Counted from the first letter of the stretch, positions 12,922 through 27,371 are shown. The stretch: 64,000 nt of DNA from Marisa cornuarietis (GCA_004794655.1 SMMW01000042.1:3768501-3832500); one strand, 5' to 3'. The notes: generated by a model not told the origin, from the letters alone. Program-made: numbers and translations.

Positions 12922-15900
12922 AAATTTAGGAATGACCGGGTCAAATTTCTTCCGAGTGTCCTGACTAGAAAATCTTGCTGGTAAAGCTGAGAGCATACAC
13001 AGATTCCAGGTGTTTCGTGCTCTGTTCTTTTTTCTTTCTTTTCTCTCGACATGTAAGCCAGGAAGCCGAGCTTGCGGCCAAAAGCTAACAATTAAGCCGC
13101 CTTCCTGGGATTTATGGCTGGCGTCTGCAAGGCAAGATTCGCGGATGCAAAAACGCTTACCTTTCAAGACTTCAAACCAATATCAGGTAAATAAAGGCAG
13201 GCGATGGAATTCAAGCAACGCTGGACAATCAGGAGGCGTGCAGTTCCAAGTGTATAAAGACGAAAGATAGGGCCCTCAGTCTCATGAAGCGATTCCAGTC
13301 TTGGATTGGTCGGCATTTTCTGTCCAGAAGCATAGGTTTTTCTTTTGCTGAATCTGGTTGTCCGGGGATATATTCTCAGTAGGACTGTAGTTCAACTTTA
13401 AGAAACATTGACAGTATATAAAATTGTAGTCCTATCGAGTTTTTTAAGGAGATTCTAATTGACATAAGTCTGCCACAATGGTAACCATTAACAGATGCAC
13501 ATTCGCAGACTGCAGCTTATTTTTTTCAGTATCCTTTGTTTATAGCGCTTTAACAAGCCTTGAGGCCACATGCCGAAATCTGTTCTTTTGTCGGTCACTA
13601 TTGTGGCTGCTTCTGTTCAAATGTGTCCTACATTCAATCATGCCACGTTGCGATCCACATATTTTTTTATTAGAAAACTATTATAAATATGGCAAGTAGT
13701 ACAGCATTATGACTATAGGTTTTACGTGTCTTTGCAATTTATTATTTTTTTAAATATTGGACCTTTATTGGTAAAATTCTAAGTGCTTTCGTTTCACATG
13801 TGTATATAATGAATCTAGTTTAATTTAATTCGCTAACTGTTAATTATCACGGTCTTTTTACATATTTACATCACATATACATAAAGCTCTAATTATCCTT
13901 TCCGTTAGTTAAAGATGTTCATTCTGGACCCCCCCTTCTCCCGAAAATCCAGTTCGAACATGTCCGAAAAAACATTAAAATGCACGCAAAATTAAACTAT
14001 GTTTAGTTTTGTTTCAGAAAACTACCTATTTCTCTTCACGTATAAAATCCTTTTGTTTAATATCTAGGTTAAGCTTTCAAACATCCAATCCTGCCTTGTA
14101 AAAATATCATGACAGCCATAGAGAAAAGAGAATAATTTGTCCTCTATGTAAACCTGAAAGAGATTGGGAATTACTTGCTTTTATGCTCCAGCGTTCTATG
14201 TTAAACGATAATAATAAAGCTCTGATCGTAGAATAACAAAGTTCAACATCTAAATGCCTTCACTTTCCATTAGAGGAGGAATTCTCATGTTTTATGCCTC
14301 TTCTCCGTCCAAAACTAAACCATCGGTAAAATTGAACCATTGAGCTTTTTAGACCTTCAGAAAGCACAGCGGGTGAGATAAAACAATCTGTGTAAATGAC
14401 CCCCACTTCCGGTAAGGCTTAATGGCTCCCCCTTTACTTCCCATACACTGAAGTCGTCGTTAAAAAGGAGAAAACCTTTAGTGACCCAATGCCACTGAAG
14501 GCAGTAGAAAGATGCCTGGAAAGAAAAATGCTATAATGAAGTAGTTTGGCCAGGCGGTACCATCTCAATAGGTGACTGGGCATGCGCGCATAGCTGAGCT
14601 GCTAGATCGGGTTGCCAAGGTGTGTCTCTAGCACGAGCCTTTTGTTTTCTTTCACAACCGTGCAGGACTTGCTGAAGAGCCAGCCATGTTTTGTGATGGG
14701 TGATACAGTGATACAGCCCACCAAACAAACTTTTGTCCTACTGCGTGATGTCTTGTTGTAGAGACGATAGCCAATCGTAGATCTGATAGCCCGCCGCACC
14801 TCGTAGGCTCTCAAGAGTGGCTGCCCCCACAACACAAGTTCTCTGTTCTTGTCTCCTCTGCATTCCTTCTTTCTGTTTAATGGACTCACATTTGACACTG
14901 TTGTGGAGAGCTGTTTCCACTCTGAGCTTAACTTAATACATTAGCCAAGAAGATGCGAAAAATAAGAAATACTTGCAGATCGGTTTCGAAAATAGTTTTA
15001 CCAGCTGCTCAAATAACCAAGCAGGATCACGACAAGCGAACCACTGTTCTTGAATAAAGGACAAAGCCGTGTATAGTTCCAGCCAGCAAGGTTTTTTCGT
15101 GTACCCATTAGAAGATGTCAAGACATTACCAAACACCCCAAACAAACAATGTTTTGCACTGGCAATTTAATACCAAAGTTAAAATAGTTTCGCCTTGTAG
15201 ACGACACCTTCTGTAAAATATGTCCAAAGGGCGATAAGAAGTATTTTAGGAACAGGAGGGGCTCGAGGCTCAGCGATTGCCAACCAAGGCCATTAGGATT
15301 GAGTCAGAGCAGACGGTACGATTTTTTTTTCTTTCCGTCTATTGCTTATAACGGGCCCGGAGTGTTCTTGCGGTGCATTTTCCCCTTATTGGATATACAG
15401 TTGAGAGTACAGAGGGCAACAGGTAAGTCGTAAGTCTTTAACTACCGCCAGGAAAGGGGTGCCTTTCATAGCCTGGACGCAAAAGCGAAACTCAGATGTT
15501 ATATATTGTAAAGTAATAGTGCGAGACAAAACACCGAGGAAAATAAGCCGCTTGGGGTTTGAACGAGTTCACAATTGTGTTTGTACGGTGTCGGGGAAAG
15601 GGAGAAACAAGACAGTCTGACAGTGATTTCATTAGGCAAACGAGAACTATCAGATATGCTCCACTCCATAAAGAAACACTCCTTTAATGTCCGTTGTCGT
15701 CTTAAATCTAGAATCCAAAGCTGTAGAAAAAAATAGTCGTGCATTCCTTTAAGCTATGCTGTTCCTAGAATATAAAACCGTTGATGGCGTTCCGGTTTGA
15801 AAATATAAACACATTTAAAAAAATTACAGAGCTGGCAAAAAAAACCAGTTGTCCTCATATTCAGACAAGTGTGGACACACTAGTTGTGTTAATTATGAAT

Positions 15901-18900
15901 TGGCGGAACATACTTTCTACTCCATACGGATGTTTGCGTGACTAGAGCTTATTTGCCCCAAGAATGTCTTTTTTTAAACTTAAAACAGCTTGCAGCAAAA
16001 TAAAGATATTATTTTTTAAATCGCGTAATGCTTATCTCACCATTTCCTGTTGCTCCATATAATAAGTATGTTTGATAACATGGCGTGGCTGGGTGAGATG
16101 TACACACCATGCTGTGCCTCTGTCACTGACTCACTGGGGGTAAAGATGATTTATGTTAAGGAAGTACATGAGACATTAGAGTCATGATCGTATCACAAGG
16201 AAAATCGACATCAATGCATTGAAGACATTTGTCACACAAATGTGCTGGCGGGGGGGGGGGCGGAATGGATGTAAGTCTCCGCGGATGCTGTTGTCGGTGG
16301 CAACACGAGGTAAAGGGCGGCGTGACATTGTTCATCATCTGGAAGGCGAAAGTTGACGTGGCATTACAGTCACACAAACCACTGCTGCCTTGAATACCCT
16401 GTAGCCGCTAATCGAGCCATCCACTTGCTAGCATGTGCTTTCACCGCAGACAGTTGCGGAAGTCATAATATCATGTTCCGCAATTTTCCGGTGTGACCTT
16501 TCCAATTTTTCTCTTTAAAAAAACTTCACCGTACTTTTTTTTTTTTTTTAACTTTTTATGAATTCGTGAACACAGAACGCATGGACACAAGGTAGACACT
16601 GGGTCGCACTCTCACCACATTATACACAACTCTTTCTTCTATAGCTTGCTGATGACCTGACCTTCCTGTCAATAACAATAGTTGGTCTAAGAAATCATTT
16701 CAATGTCTTACAAACGGCTACTCGACAAAGTAGCTTAATTTTTCATCTACCTACAGATGAAGTTGCTGCTTTCTACAAGTAGAAAATGAATGTTTGATGG
16801 GGCGGAATTATTGAAGGTAGTACATAGCCCTTTCTAGGTTCTAGGCCTCTATAGTTTTGCTGATGTAGCTCGCCTTCTGCTTTCCCTTTGGTGAGTGAGG
16901 GTATTCGTGAGACTCAAGTGTCTGTATGTTTGCTTGACCATCATGAAAATGAAAATTGACATCTTCGACAACTTTAGTACTAAGTTTATATATTTGGCAT
17001 GCCCAAAGCCAAGTATATTTTAAGGAGATGCACACTTGTACAGATGGATCTGATGCCTGAATATTTATTTCTTTTCACTCGTCAGTTTTTTTGCAGTTGA
17101 CTTTAGTTTGAATGTCAGCACCTGAAAGAAATAAAAAGTTACGAAACTTTGAAAGTTTCTTGTTTGGTACATTTTGTTAATGTTGTTATTTATTCTTATC
17201 AGACCATTTTGCACATATAACAAAAGTTGATATTATACATCCCAGCTGTTCAAAGTCTTAATAATTGTTTAAATTCTATTTACCAGTTGGTACATACTGT
17301 TTGCATATCATGTTTACTTGTCAAAATGATTACTTAAGTTTTGGAACTGTCATCGATAACCCATCTGGTAAACAAGTCATCATTAACTATTGGCTTGAAA
17401 ACATCTTCCACATGTTTTAAGGTAACCTGAAACACACGATGCTGACTTTGAGGCAATATTATAGGTTTAAAGGGGTATGGAACGTATTAGAAAAGAGACA
17501 GCATGATAAGTTATGAAAAACTAGAGGAAAGCAGAAAATAGTTGTAAGTAAAGGTTTTGTTGGTTGTGTCAATTTAGATTACAGTTGTAATGTCACAGGT
17601 AATATTCCAACAAAATAAAACTAGTTAAACAATATACTTTTGGTAACGTTGTGTTGTCTTCAGTTTCTGGCGACATGCATGTCTGGTGCTGTTAACTTAT
17701 GTCTCATCATAGCCCCTAACAATGGAGATGCATGAAAAGTTTTATTTTCAAGAATTTCAAAAACCAAAGAACAGTTTAAATCAATAAACATTTCTTGTCT
17801 TTGAAAAGTTTATTTAGATAATAAAAAAAGCTTAATCCACTCAAAGCATTACAGTCCCTCTAAACCTTGTATGTAAAATACACATAATATTGGTATCCCA
17901 TGCTATTCCATTCTTTAGTTTAAACGTTCGACAAACATCGAGTCATGTGATTTAAAAATAAAACGTAATTTTAATTAATTTAAAGTACTGTTCGCATTTA
18001 ACAGTTTTAACACTTTCTAAAACACTTTCACTTCGGCAGGTCCATCGATCACTTTCATCACGTGTAAGCATGTAACCGGAAGAGCAAAACCCCGGCTTCT
18101 CCCGAACAGATCGCGCGCGCATCCTGGAGACTAACAGATTGTGCGCGAGCTGCTGGAGTGGCCAGTCCTGTACAGAACATCCTCGATCCACCCATATCTT
18201 AAAATAAAAATGACCTCGGGATCGTGACTGAAAGTTATCTCACTCTGCAGGTGTCTACTGTAGTGATACGGAAACGTTCAAACTTTGAGACAAGGCGTAT
18301 TGCATGCAACCGAGTAGTCCCGCTGCTTTTTTGCATCCTTCCTCTAGAAGCTGCTTCTGTTTAATCTCACGTCCCTTCTCAGGTTATTATTAGTTTGTTG
18401 TTTAAGCAGTACTTTCTATCCATGTTAGTGAAAACGAACTAAAGCGTCTGTAAATTGTTTTCTCGCAGTTTAGTGTAAATCATTGAACTGCACTGACTTA
18501 GTCACTGCCAAGAGTAACAGTCCCGGATTAGCTTAGCAAGCTGAGATTAGTTGAAATTATCGATATCAGTTTACATGCCAGAGATGAGTCTACATTTTGT
18601 AGATTAGTTTAATTGTCTGTGATGAGTGTGATTAAACTGTTTCAGAAACTCTCAGGTTACTGTGGCGCGGGCTCAGTGTAGCGGAAAAGCATATTCCCTC
18701 CCCCACCCTCTTGCTGTCTTGCGCAAGGGATGTGCTCGGGAAGCCGAAGAAGATGTCTGTAAACTGGCCACTTCATTTCAACACGCACAAACTTGAAAAA
18801 TATGTATTAAATGCCGTTGGAGAAAAAAACGGATGAAAAAAAAGAGTAAAACCGAACGCTGTCTCATAAATCGTCTGGTTTCTGGGCCGTAATGAGACGC

Positions 18901-21900
18901 GTGCAGCCACCGTAATTGCTGTGTGTGCCAAGCTGTGTTTACATAATAGCAGATGCAGTTAATTTTGGAGAAAAAAAGAAACAAATATCACGGAAGACAA
19001 TTAGAAAAAGCGTATAGTGGGTTAAGCCAGCCATATGTTTTCGAGCCTGCGAAAAGAAACAAACAAAAAATCGAAGAAAGACTTATGGAAAACGCTGCAA
19101 GGAAGTGGCTCAGCCTGTCAAGGAATTTCGTAACCCCAATAGTTTTTCAGAACCGTTTCGCCGTTCATCCCCTTCCCCTTTTCAGAACCCCCCCCCCACC
19201 AACAAACCACCCAGTCTGAACAGAGAAGGTGCACGCGTCAATGACACCACGCACGCTAGGCGATGCATGCACGTGTGGCGATGACAAACACCTTGGAACT
19301 GCACGCGCAAATGGGATTGAGCTGTGTGAGTATGTCAGCACCGTGCTTCCGCAGGCATGCACACGTGTCAGCATGCAGGTGCTGCGACTCACCTCATGCA
19401 CGTGTAGACCTGTGGCGTGCCAGCCAGCAGGTGAGTCGGGCAGTGGAAAGCTGATGCTGACGAAGAAGAGAAAGACGTGAACTGGAAGAGCAAGGTGGAG
19501 GTAAAGAGGCCTTGGAGTTCTGAACTGGTGTTTACTCGGCGTTTGATAATAGCTTGAGCGATAAAGGAGTCGAGACTGGCTACTTGAAACAATAACCATT
19601 TCCTTTGTCGGGAACCTGGGTCAGCCAATGCTCCAAGGATATATCGGGATATGTTTGTTCTGTTTCCCTTGATTAAGGATTTAAAAATTCAGATCACATC
19701 ACGTATACAATTTTGACGATAGAGGTTATTCAGAAACGTATCTTTTAATGTAAGTCTGTGGAGTCCATGAACAGATTTTTTTTTTTTTGGCAGTAAGTTT
19801 CTGAGCAATAAGTCGAATATGACACGAAGCTGTACACTAAGCAACAGAAGGACGTAAGGATGACGATATCATAAATGTCTTGCAGGCAAACTCGACACCA
19901 TGCAGTAAGCAGCTCTTTAATGGGAGGATCACGTGCTCACACAGGCAACAAGAACAAAGTAGAAGGGAGGGGAAAGGAGAAAGAAATGGCAAGCAAAGCC
20001 AATTTGCAACATTGCTGCATGTGCATGCTTACTACCATTTGCATCTCCGTCGTCTTCTTACACTTGCTTTGGACGCCACCTATTGCACCACCGTTACAAC
20101 AACAAGTAGGTTATCGTCTGCGAGGGAGAAGCAGTTGTGGGGAAAGGGGGGGGGAACGGGATGGGGGTTTTACGCCGAGCCAGCAGCTAAGGCTACATCA
20201 CGGCAAGATCATCAGGTGGCGAACTCCGCAGAGAGGAAGCGAGCGAGAGACAGAGAGAGGGGGTGGGTGGGTGGGAGAGAGAGACGTATTTTTTCACCAA
20301 GGTAATGTTCTTTACTTTGATGTTTTTGGGTTTTTTTTGCGTAAAACTGTAACCTTAAGGCTTTTGGCGAAACACCAAGCTGAACGGCTGAACGGTAAAC
20401 ATCATTGAAGAGCCTCGCTGCCTTCTGTGTTACTGTCTTTAGTGCGCCTCGCACTCTACCTACTAGAGCTACCGTTCTCTGGTACGGTTCGTTTGAAGAT
20501 TCTTTATTACAAATTATTACCACATGTACTTCAAATAAATAAAAGAGGAATCAAATTATGTATTTAAGCGGAAAACTGTTATTCTAAACACAAATGCACA
20601 CACACACACACACACAACCCTCTTACGTTTTAAAGAAGCAATGTCAGCAGGGAATACTAAGAAATGTATCTCTGGCTTGTATCGCGTATCAGATTTCTCC
20701 ATCTTGTTTGTAGTTAAATGAACTTGTGTCTGAAGGTTTCTGGGTTCTCGGGACGGACGCATGTCTTGATGGCGGACTGTAGGCGTGAGAAGGCTAAAGT
20801 TACACAGCACACGGACACTTGACACCGCATATGACAGCTTCTTTGGAGACGGAACTTTGCCAAGTGCAATCTTTTCATCATCATGAGAGATTTATAGCTC
20901 CCCTTGAATTTAGTTCCAGTAAGGAGGCACTTGAACAAACTGCAAAGCTATCAGAGGACATACTCTCCGCTTTCTGTTTCTGTTAAGAAAAACAAATGCA
21001 CAAACTGAAGACTACAACAATATTATTCTTACGTGCACGTTAGGGTCCGTGTGTGTTTGCGTGCTTGCCAGTATTCTAATTTCTTCCCTCCTTTCTTTCT
21101 ATGTTAGCCTGTATATTCATGTGTTTATATATATATATATGTACATTCCTTCTTCATTTCTCGTTTTTTTTCCTCTCCAACTTTTCTAACCTTTCAGTCT
21201 TTAAGCACGCGCTACCATTTGGCCCGCATTTGTGAGCTCTCATCAGGGAAGGTCAGTGTTTGACAGCCGACAGTTAGAGCCAAAAGATCTTTAAAGGAAA
21301 AGAAGAGAGAATAATAAAAAAAACTATAAACAGTCTGCGGATTGTGACTGCTGGAGGTAGGCAAAAACACGCCAGACTCGCTAATGAAGACCTGGAAAAG
21401 GATTCAGCAACAGAATACAGGATACAGGAAGAAAAAAAAATATGAGCATGTTTTTGTACTTATAGAAATAAAAGAAAAAGATAGGAAAATATGAATACAT
21501 TAACCCATTATTCGCGTTCCTCGCATAGGCTCACATACACAAGCAAGCAAACGCGCGTACACTCGCACACATTCAGATTCACACAAGGACCACCAAAATA
21601 AGGGAGTTGATGCATTTTGCATCTTTTGTTAATAACTTTGCTCCTCTCACAGATGTATGCATGTGCACTCTCTCTCTCTCTCTCATCACACAATTTGCTC
21701 GGCTTCCACTTAAAGCGACACCCATCCAACTTGTGGTTGAACTGAAGACCAAGTAGACAGTGTACACGTTGCACACCCAAGTGTTTGTCTGCAGTTTCTT
21801 TGGTTGTTACCATCACTAGTGCTGCCATTGGAGCGTGAAATAGCCTGCAGTTGCCATTCTCCGAAGATTGACTTAAAGATCACAGAAGGTTGGCGGCCTC

Positions 21901-23518
21901 AATTTGCAGCTGAAGGCGTTGGAGTAGCTGCACCCAGTAATGTGAGGGACGAAGTAAGAATACCTTACTTTTTTTATTCTGTTGAGTAGATTTCTTCTAC
22001 AAGAAGGTGGCGCTATCTGTAGATGTCAGCAGAATTGTATGGGTGAACAATTCGTGTCCGGGTGCACATCTGAAGCACCTTAGTGATGGATTCCATCAAA
22101 GTAAATTCAGTCTACACGCCGATGGACATTAAAATAAAACGAAACTAAAGTGATTTATAAAATGAACTAACCCTCCTATTAAAGTTCCTTGGAACAGTAT
22201 TTTGCTCAAACGAGCGAACAACGATCTTGACTTGTTTATAACACTAAGTCATACTGAGTTATCTTCGATGATGTTCATCACGTAGTTTGATAATGCAATG
22301 ATTGCCACTATTATTCTGGCAGTGTTTTGAGACAACCTACAAAACAGCACTTTGTATCCATCCTGTATATCGTCCGAACTAAAAATTAGGTATGAGGCAA
22401 AGATGCAAAGTGTGGAGCACAAAAAACATCGTGAACTAGTTAAAGTATTTATATATTGCTTTCAGTACATGCAACTAGACCGAAATTACTGTCGGCTAAT
22501 TACTTTACGAGTAGCCCAGAGTGGTGGGAACTGAGTAGAGACTGCTCTTAGCCTCACAACACAAGTGCCGACAGTAGCTCGTTTGTAGTCCTGCACGTGG
22601 CTTGTGGCTTCACCTTGTTGTTACCATTTGGGCATCTGGTTGCGTGCCTGCGCGTGCTGAGCCCCAGGCACATTTTAGTTGTGAGCGCCTGCAGGTTCTC
22701 TCTTGCATGTCTGCGTTACCTGCCCCGGATAACACAGCTAATGAGAGAGGTCAGAGCATTAATATGAGTTGTCTTCCTCTACATTTTTGTTGAATGCAAA
22801 TTTAAATTCTATTGAGCAGACTGCCAAGGGCGCAACAATAATAAAACATGATAAGAGAGTATCTCATAAGTGTGACTGTGAAATACTGATGTGCACACAT
22901 AAATGCAGCTAGTTATTCATACTCGCTACCTCAAACCAACACCGGTAATATTATTTGTACAGTATTTAAAACTACGTGCCTCAGAAGCCTCATAAATGTT
23001 AATAGCTACATTGACAGACGTAGTCAACCAAGGAGAAGCTACAGACAACAAAACAGCCCTCGTTGTCACCAGGAAGGAGATGAATGTCTAATGGGCGGGG
23101 TCCACAGGAACACCAAAGAAGAAAGAAAAAGTAGTTAAACTACTCTCAGCCAGTAACAAAGCTAAACAAGAAGCTGAAGACTCTTAAACACGTTTTCAGG
23201 AATACAACTCTTTCTTAATTTAAGTAATTGTACTTATGACAGAAAAATTCTAAAATTCTAAAAATTTTAAATTTCGTAAAATTCTAATCAGTTCCATAAC
23301 AACATAATATATATATATATATACAGCAAGGGACATGACAGAGCCCGAACATTTGTACTTGTTTACATAAACAATGTCTTTAGCTTTAGAAAGAAAGCTG
23401 CATAACACAACCGACTTGCTCTTCATATACAGTTTTATCAGAAGCAAAATGATTTAAAGTTCGGTGGTGTAAGAGACTAGAGCTATTTATTCTTAGTAAA
23501 TCAACTAATTTCCTTATG

Positions 23519-23562
23519 CACACTATTGTGTGTTAGCCATTATACACACTATTGTGTATTAC
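23519..23562. repeat. Tandem repeat just left of the hAT insertion
   Basis: The motif CACACTATTGTGT occurs twice, about 26 bp apart, immediately before the target-site duplication. It contains the short palindrome ACACTATTGTGT. Confidence 0.7.
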
Positions 23563-23568
23563 CCAGAC
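23561..23568. repeat. Left target-site duplication of the hAT element
   Basis: ACCCAGAC directly precedes the left terminal repeat and recurs exactly at 28777-28784 after the right one. Eight bases is the hAT-type duplication length. Confidence 0.93.
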
Positions 23569-23584
23569 CAGAGGCGGCGTTAGG
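23569..23584 (+). repeat. Left terminal inverted repeat of the hAT element
   Basis: CAGAGGCGGCGTTAGG, lying directly inside the target duplication. It pairs with 28761-28776. Confidence 0.9.
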
Positions 23585-24056
23585 AATACGCGGGGCCTGG
23601 GGCCGACCATCAGCGCGGGGCCGGGGTAATGGAGTACGTGTATCAATATCAATATGATGCCGGAAGCACTGATTTATATACAGTTAGATAGGCTGGATCA
23701 ATTTCGCAAAATAACGAACGAATTTAGTGTTTTAATTGATCGTAACCTTTCCCACCGTTTGTGACAGTAGCGGTTTTTTCTTAAATCGAAATAATATGGT
23801 GACGATAACTTAAAACTGCTTCTTATTATTGTCGGGTGTAGCGTGAAGACATGGGTTCAATAATTTGCTTAATTAGAACTTAGAAGTGTTTTCTGAACGT
23901 CAATTTTTTTGTCACAACTTGTTTAACACAGCTAGCAATGAGTCAATACGAGACATGCAATAAAGAGATGACGACTAGGCTGTATATGGACATAGCAGCC
24001 TTCTGCATATCAACGTCAGTCTCAGAGTTTTCAAGCTAAAAGTTTTACATTAATGT

Positions 24057-25148
24057 TTATTTATGAATTATGAAATCCACTTTTCTTGCCTTCCGTGTGG
24101 AAAATTCATTGATGACGTCTTCGTAGTCCAGATTGGAAGCAATGTCTTTTTCTATTGAAAGAATCCCCAAGCCGCAAAGCCTGTCTTGAGACATGGTTGA
24201 CCTCAAATAGTTCTTGACCAACTTCAATTTGGAGAAGCTTCTTTCGGCGCTTGCGACTGTGACTGGAACTGTTAGCAAGATTCTGTACGCTATTGCCGTG
24301 TTTGGAAATGAATCCCGAATGTTCCAAATGTACTGAAGGCACTGCATGGATGACTTTACACCTTCGGGCAAAATGTCTCGAAAAATCTTGAGTTCTGAAC
24401 ACAAATCTGCACCGTCTAAATCACGTGAACTCTCCGAGCGCAACGCTAAGTCAAGGTCCATGCAACATTTTAACAAGTCTTCATCATTCAATTGTCGCAT
24501 GGTGTTTATGTTGTACAGAAATCCGAAGAGTGTCTCATATTGTTGTAGTTGTTCAAACCGTGTATTCATAGCCATAATTGCTTGCTCCATTATGCAAAAG
24601 AAATATTCCGTTCTAAAAGCATGTTCACCTGATGACGTTCTTTCATCCGTACTCTCGTAGTCAAATTGTCTCTTTTTTCGTCGGTTTCTTTTCTGTTTAA
24701 ATACTTGTTCCACATCCATTTTGCTTGCAATTTCTTTTGCAGTAATCATAGCAGAATGAAAACCAGTGTCCCGATACTTTGTTAAGTATGTCACGAGTCC
24801 TTTAATTTGTTGTATTGCTACATCCAATTGCATGTCGGCAGATTGTAGCGATTTGCTCACAGTATTAACAGCAAACAGAATGTCATACCATATGATCGTG
24901 GCAAGTATGAACTCAAAATTTCCCACCTCAAAATTTGCAAGAGATTCGGCTTCGGTTTTTACCATAGGGTCCCTGGACTCGTCCGCTACAGTGAAAAGGG
25001 CCTCCCTTATTTCGCTCATTTGATACCTCAATGCTTTTACACTCTGTAAACGGCATTCCCATCTTGTGTCCGACAGTGATTTTGCTGTGTTATAAGGGAC
25101 AGCATCTTCCAAAATCTTCCATCTTCCTGGTGAAGCGGCAAATATCAC
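24057..25148 (-). pseudogene. hAT transposase, C-terminal part (second frame)
   Basis: This frame continues the transposase after a frameshift. It covers the rest of the RNase-H-like region and ends with the hAT C-terminal dimerisation domain in its last 80 or so residues, shown by ILLTVPVTVASAERSFSKLK and the following LRSTMSQDRL. That Ala-Ser/Ala-Glu-Arg-Xaa-Phe-Ser motif is diagnostic of the superfamily, and its Glu is the expected third acidic catalytic residue. The protein ends at a TGA or TAA-type stop near 24057 with a usual length for the family. The apparent start (a GTG at 25148) is not a real initiation codon. The sequence before it belongs to the same protein and is read in the other frame. 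The join lies at the T run 25170-25174 (minus strand), where one base appears to be missing. Confidence 0.9.
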
Positions 25149-26638
25149 ATAAATTCTTCGCAGAACCCCAAAAATGTCACTGCTTGTGAGCTGCTCTTGG
25201 CCATATCTCCCAACACAAGATTGAGATTGTGGCAGGCACAGGGTGTGAAAAATGCCCGACTATTCTCGCGAAGTATATGGGCTTGCACTCCTTGATGTTT
25301 TCCTTTCATATTAGCTCCATTATCGTATCCCTGTCCTCGACAGTCATCGATATTTAAGCCAAGTTTTTCGAGTGCTGCTAGCAACAATTCCGACAATCCT
25401 TTGCCTGTAGTGTCTTCAGCAATAAAAAATTCTATGAAATGTTCCACTACTTTTATGTCACAGTCATCGATATCGACAAAGCGCACAATCAGAGACAGCT
25501 GTTCTTTGTGACTGACGTCAGGTGTGCAATCAAGGATCGTTGAAAAATACTTTGCACGTTTCAATTTATCGATAATTATCTTCTTCACCTTAGATGCCAT
25601 CAATTCTATGAACTCATTCTGGATTTGGTGCCCTAGATAATGATCATGCGTTTCCCCATCTTTAATACGACGAACGTGCTCTTGGATGGTTGGATCAAAT
25701 TTTGCAAGTACTTGAATTAATCCTAAGAATTTACCATTGTTCGGTTGATAGAGCTTTTCTGTCTTCCCACGAAACGCACAGTTATTTTCAGCAAGATACT
25801 GCACGACGGCCAGGATTCTTGTCAGGACTGCACGCCAATGAAGTTTTTCCTTCTTTATGTGCTTCAACATCATACTGTCTATGCCATCATTCCAGGACAT
25901 CCGCTTTAGAGCTTCAAACCATGTTTTCATGTTGTTAATATGCTCTGCAGTAAGCTCGTGTTTTTGCAGTTTTACTCCGAGATGTTTCCAATCATTACAA
26001 CCTCCGTTTGACAATTTTCCCGCGGAAGATTTTCCATACAGCTTGCAACAAAAACAGAATGCTGCATCTTTAAACTGCGAATAAATCAGCCATCGCCTAT
26101 CTACACATTCGTTGTTTGCCATCTTCCGAATATAAAAATTCCGTGAAAAATGTCTCTTCTCTTCATTTATAGGATATTCATAGTCGTCAGGTAATCTGAT
26201 GGGACCTTTCTCCACCAGCAAATCCCGTACGTCATTGGTTACATGTTCCCAATGACCCGGATCGTAGATATCTTTTACGATCTCGATATGTGGGTATGAA
26301 CTATTTCCTGCATCAATGTTTTCAGAATAGCCGCTTTTGTCCTCACTAACTGCTAAGTTCTGGGAGTTCGCAGCTGACGATAAATCACTCAAAGATTCAT
26401 TATCACCATCATCACAACAATCATTGTCATTTTTCCCACTGCCTTCCTCACATGTCAAGTTAGAATCCAGGACTAAATCAAAATTTTCTTGCTGTTTAAC
26501 GACCTCCTTTGAAAAGCACATGTACTTGTCCAACGCTCCTGTTTGACTTTTAACAAATTCTTCTCTTAACTTGCGTTTCTGCGCTTTTGATGAACCTGAT
26601 TCATACTTGCGAAATCTATCTCGGGGCCTTCCACTCAT
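25145..26638 (-). pseudogene. hAT transposase, N-terminal part (TTF zinc finger and DUF4371)
   Basis: A 497-codon frame starts at a normal ATG (26638). Residues 1-40 are basic. About 60-110 is acidic and Ser-rich. About 163-245 is a TTF-type zinc finger (FCFCCKLYG at 194-202, with His 226 and 232). The rest is the DUF4371/RNase-H-like catalytic region, with candidate catalytic Asp in STILDCTPD (Asp 370) and GYDNGANMKGKHQG (Asp 439). The insertion-domain motif CACHNLNLVLGDMAKS is at 467-482. The enzyme would excise and reinsert the element by binding its TIRs in the nucleus. The frame stops about 10 codons after it leaves the conserved sequence, and the conserved protein continues in the next frame. 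One missing base in a TTTTT run (25170-25174) explains this. It may be a genuine inactivating change or a homopolymer error. Confidence 0.93.
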
Positions 26639-27364
26639 GGCGTCGATGCGAAATGGTGAAAATCACCTTGAAACACCGTTAATTAATGTTTCCGTGTGCA
26701 CCACTATCGAGACACTAGCTGAACGCACGGTTTCAATGTCTAAACTCTAGGCAATGATTCTCTACTCCTAAAAAGCGTCCACCTCTCTCCGAATCCCTTT
26801 CTCTTCTTCCCTTCCCACAAGTACACTGTCCCGGCAGTGACTTCTCGCTTCCATCGGAAACACAATCCTCCTCCCCTCCATTTAGCGTCCAGTTTCACCT
26901 CTTCTCGCCCATTGCTTTCTACCCCTATCTCTCCTCGCTGACCGCTCTCTCCCTCTCCCGTCACACCTTTTCTTTCTTTCTTCTTTAACATCAAACAGGC
27001 ACACATTCCAGAAACTCCCATCACTCATGACTTTCGTCCGCACACATGCACTCAGTCCTAGTACTCTGACCAGGTCCCTGACGCAGACTGGAATATGTTT
27101 CTAGCTAAAGCTACATGTTATCCGGGTACCTGTACAGGATTATGACTCACCAGCCAAATAAAAACGGACAAGCCATCCACACCTTTTGTAATTTTCGGGT
27201 ATTTGTATAAAGAACACCTGCGACCACTTAAAGGATTATATTTTCGAAGACATAGAGGCGATTGACGAGGCTTTCGGACTTTGACCTTAAAAAAGTCTGA
27301 TTTTAAAGAGCCCCTCTCAGTAATTTTTCATTTAACACAAAATATATTTTCAGTTGACAAACTC

Positions 27365-27371
27365 ATAAAGA
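27365..27371. repeat. Left target duplication of the nested element
   Basis: ATAAAGA directly precedes the left TIR and is repeated at 28685-28691 directly after the right TIR. Confidence 0.8.

Larger units (their letters stand above)
5004..23560. other. Long non-coding stretch, no gene recognised
   Basis: Open frames are short or come from simple sequence. Contents that can be supported are AC/GT microsatellites (6642, 8063), an ATTC array (5681), a C-rich CACCC array (12302), short tandem duplications (9093, 23519) and short AT runs (7249, 21126, 23307). A minus-strand ORF of 112 codons at 11138-11476 sits in a locally GC-richer patch but matches nothing I know. The stretch may be intergenic or intronic to genes outside the window. 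Confidence 0.5.

Noticed and set aside
19875..20408. Overlapping 177- and 141-codon plus-strand frames
   Set aside because: The region is purine-rich (AGGGAGG, GAGAGA), which removes stops. There is no domain and two frames are open at once.
22602..22793. 63-codon frame that looks secreted
   Set aside because: The frame has no ATG start (GTG only), no upstream promoter and no domain.
24106..26546. Secondary frames on both strands inside the transposase
   Set aside because: Shadows of the hAT transposase coding sequence.
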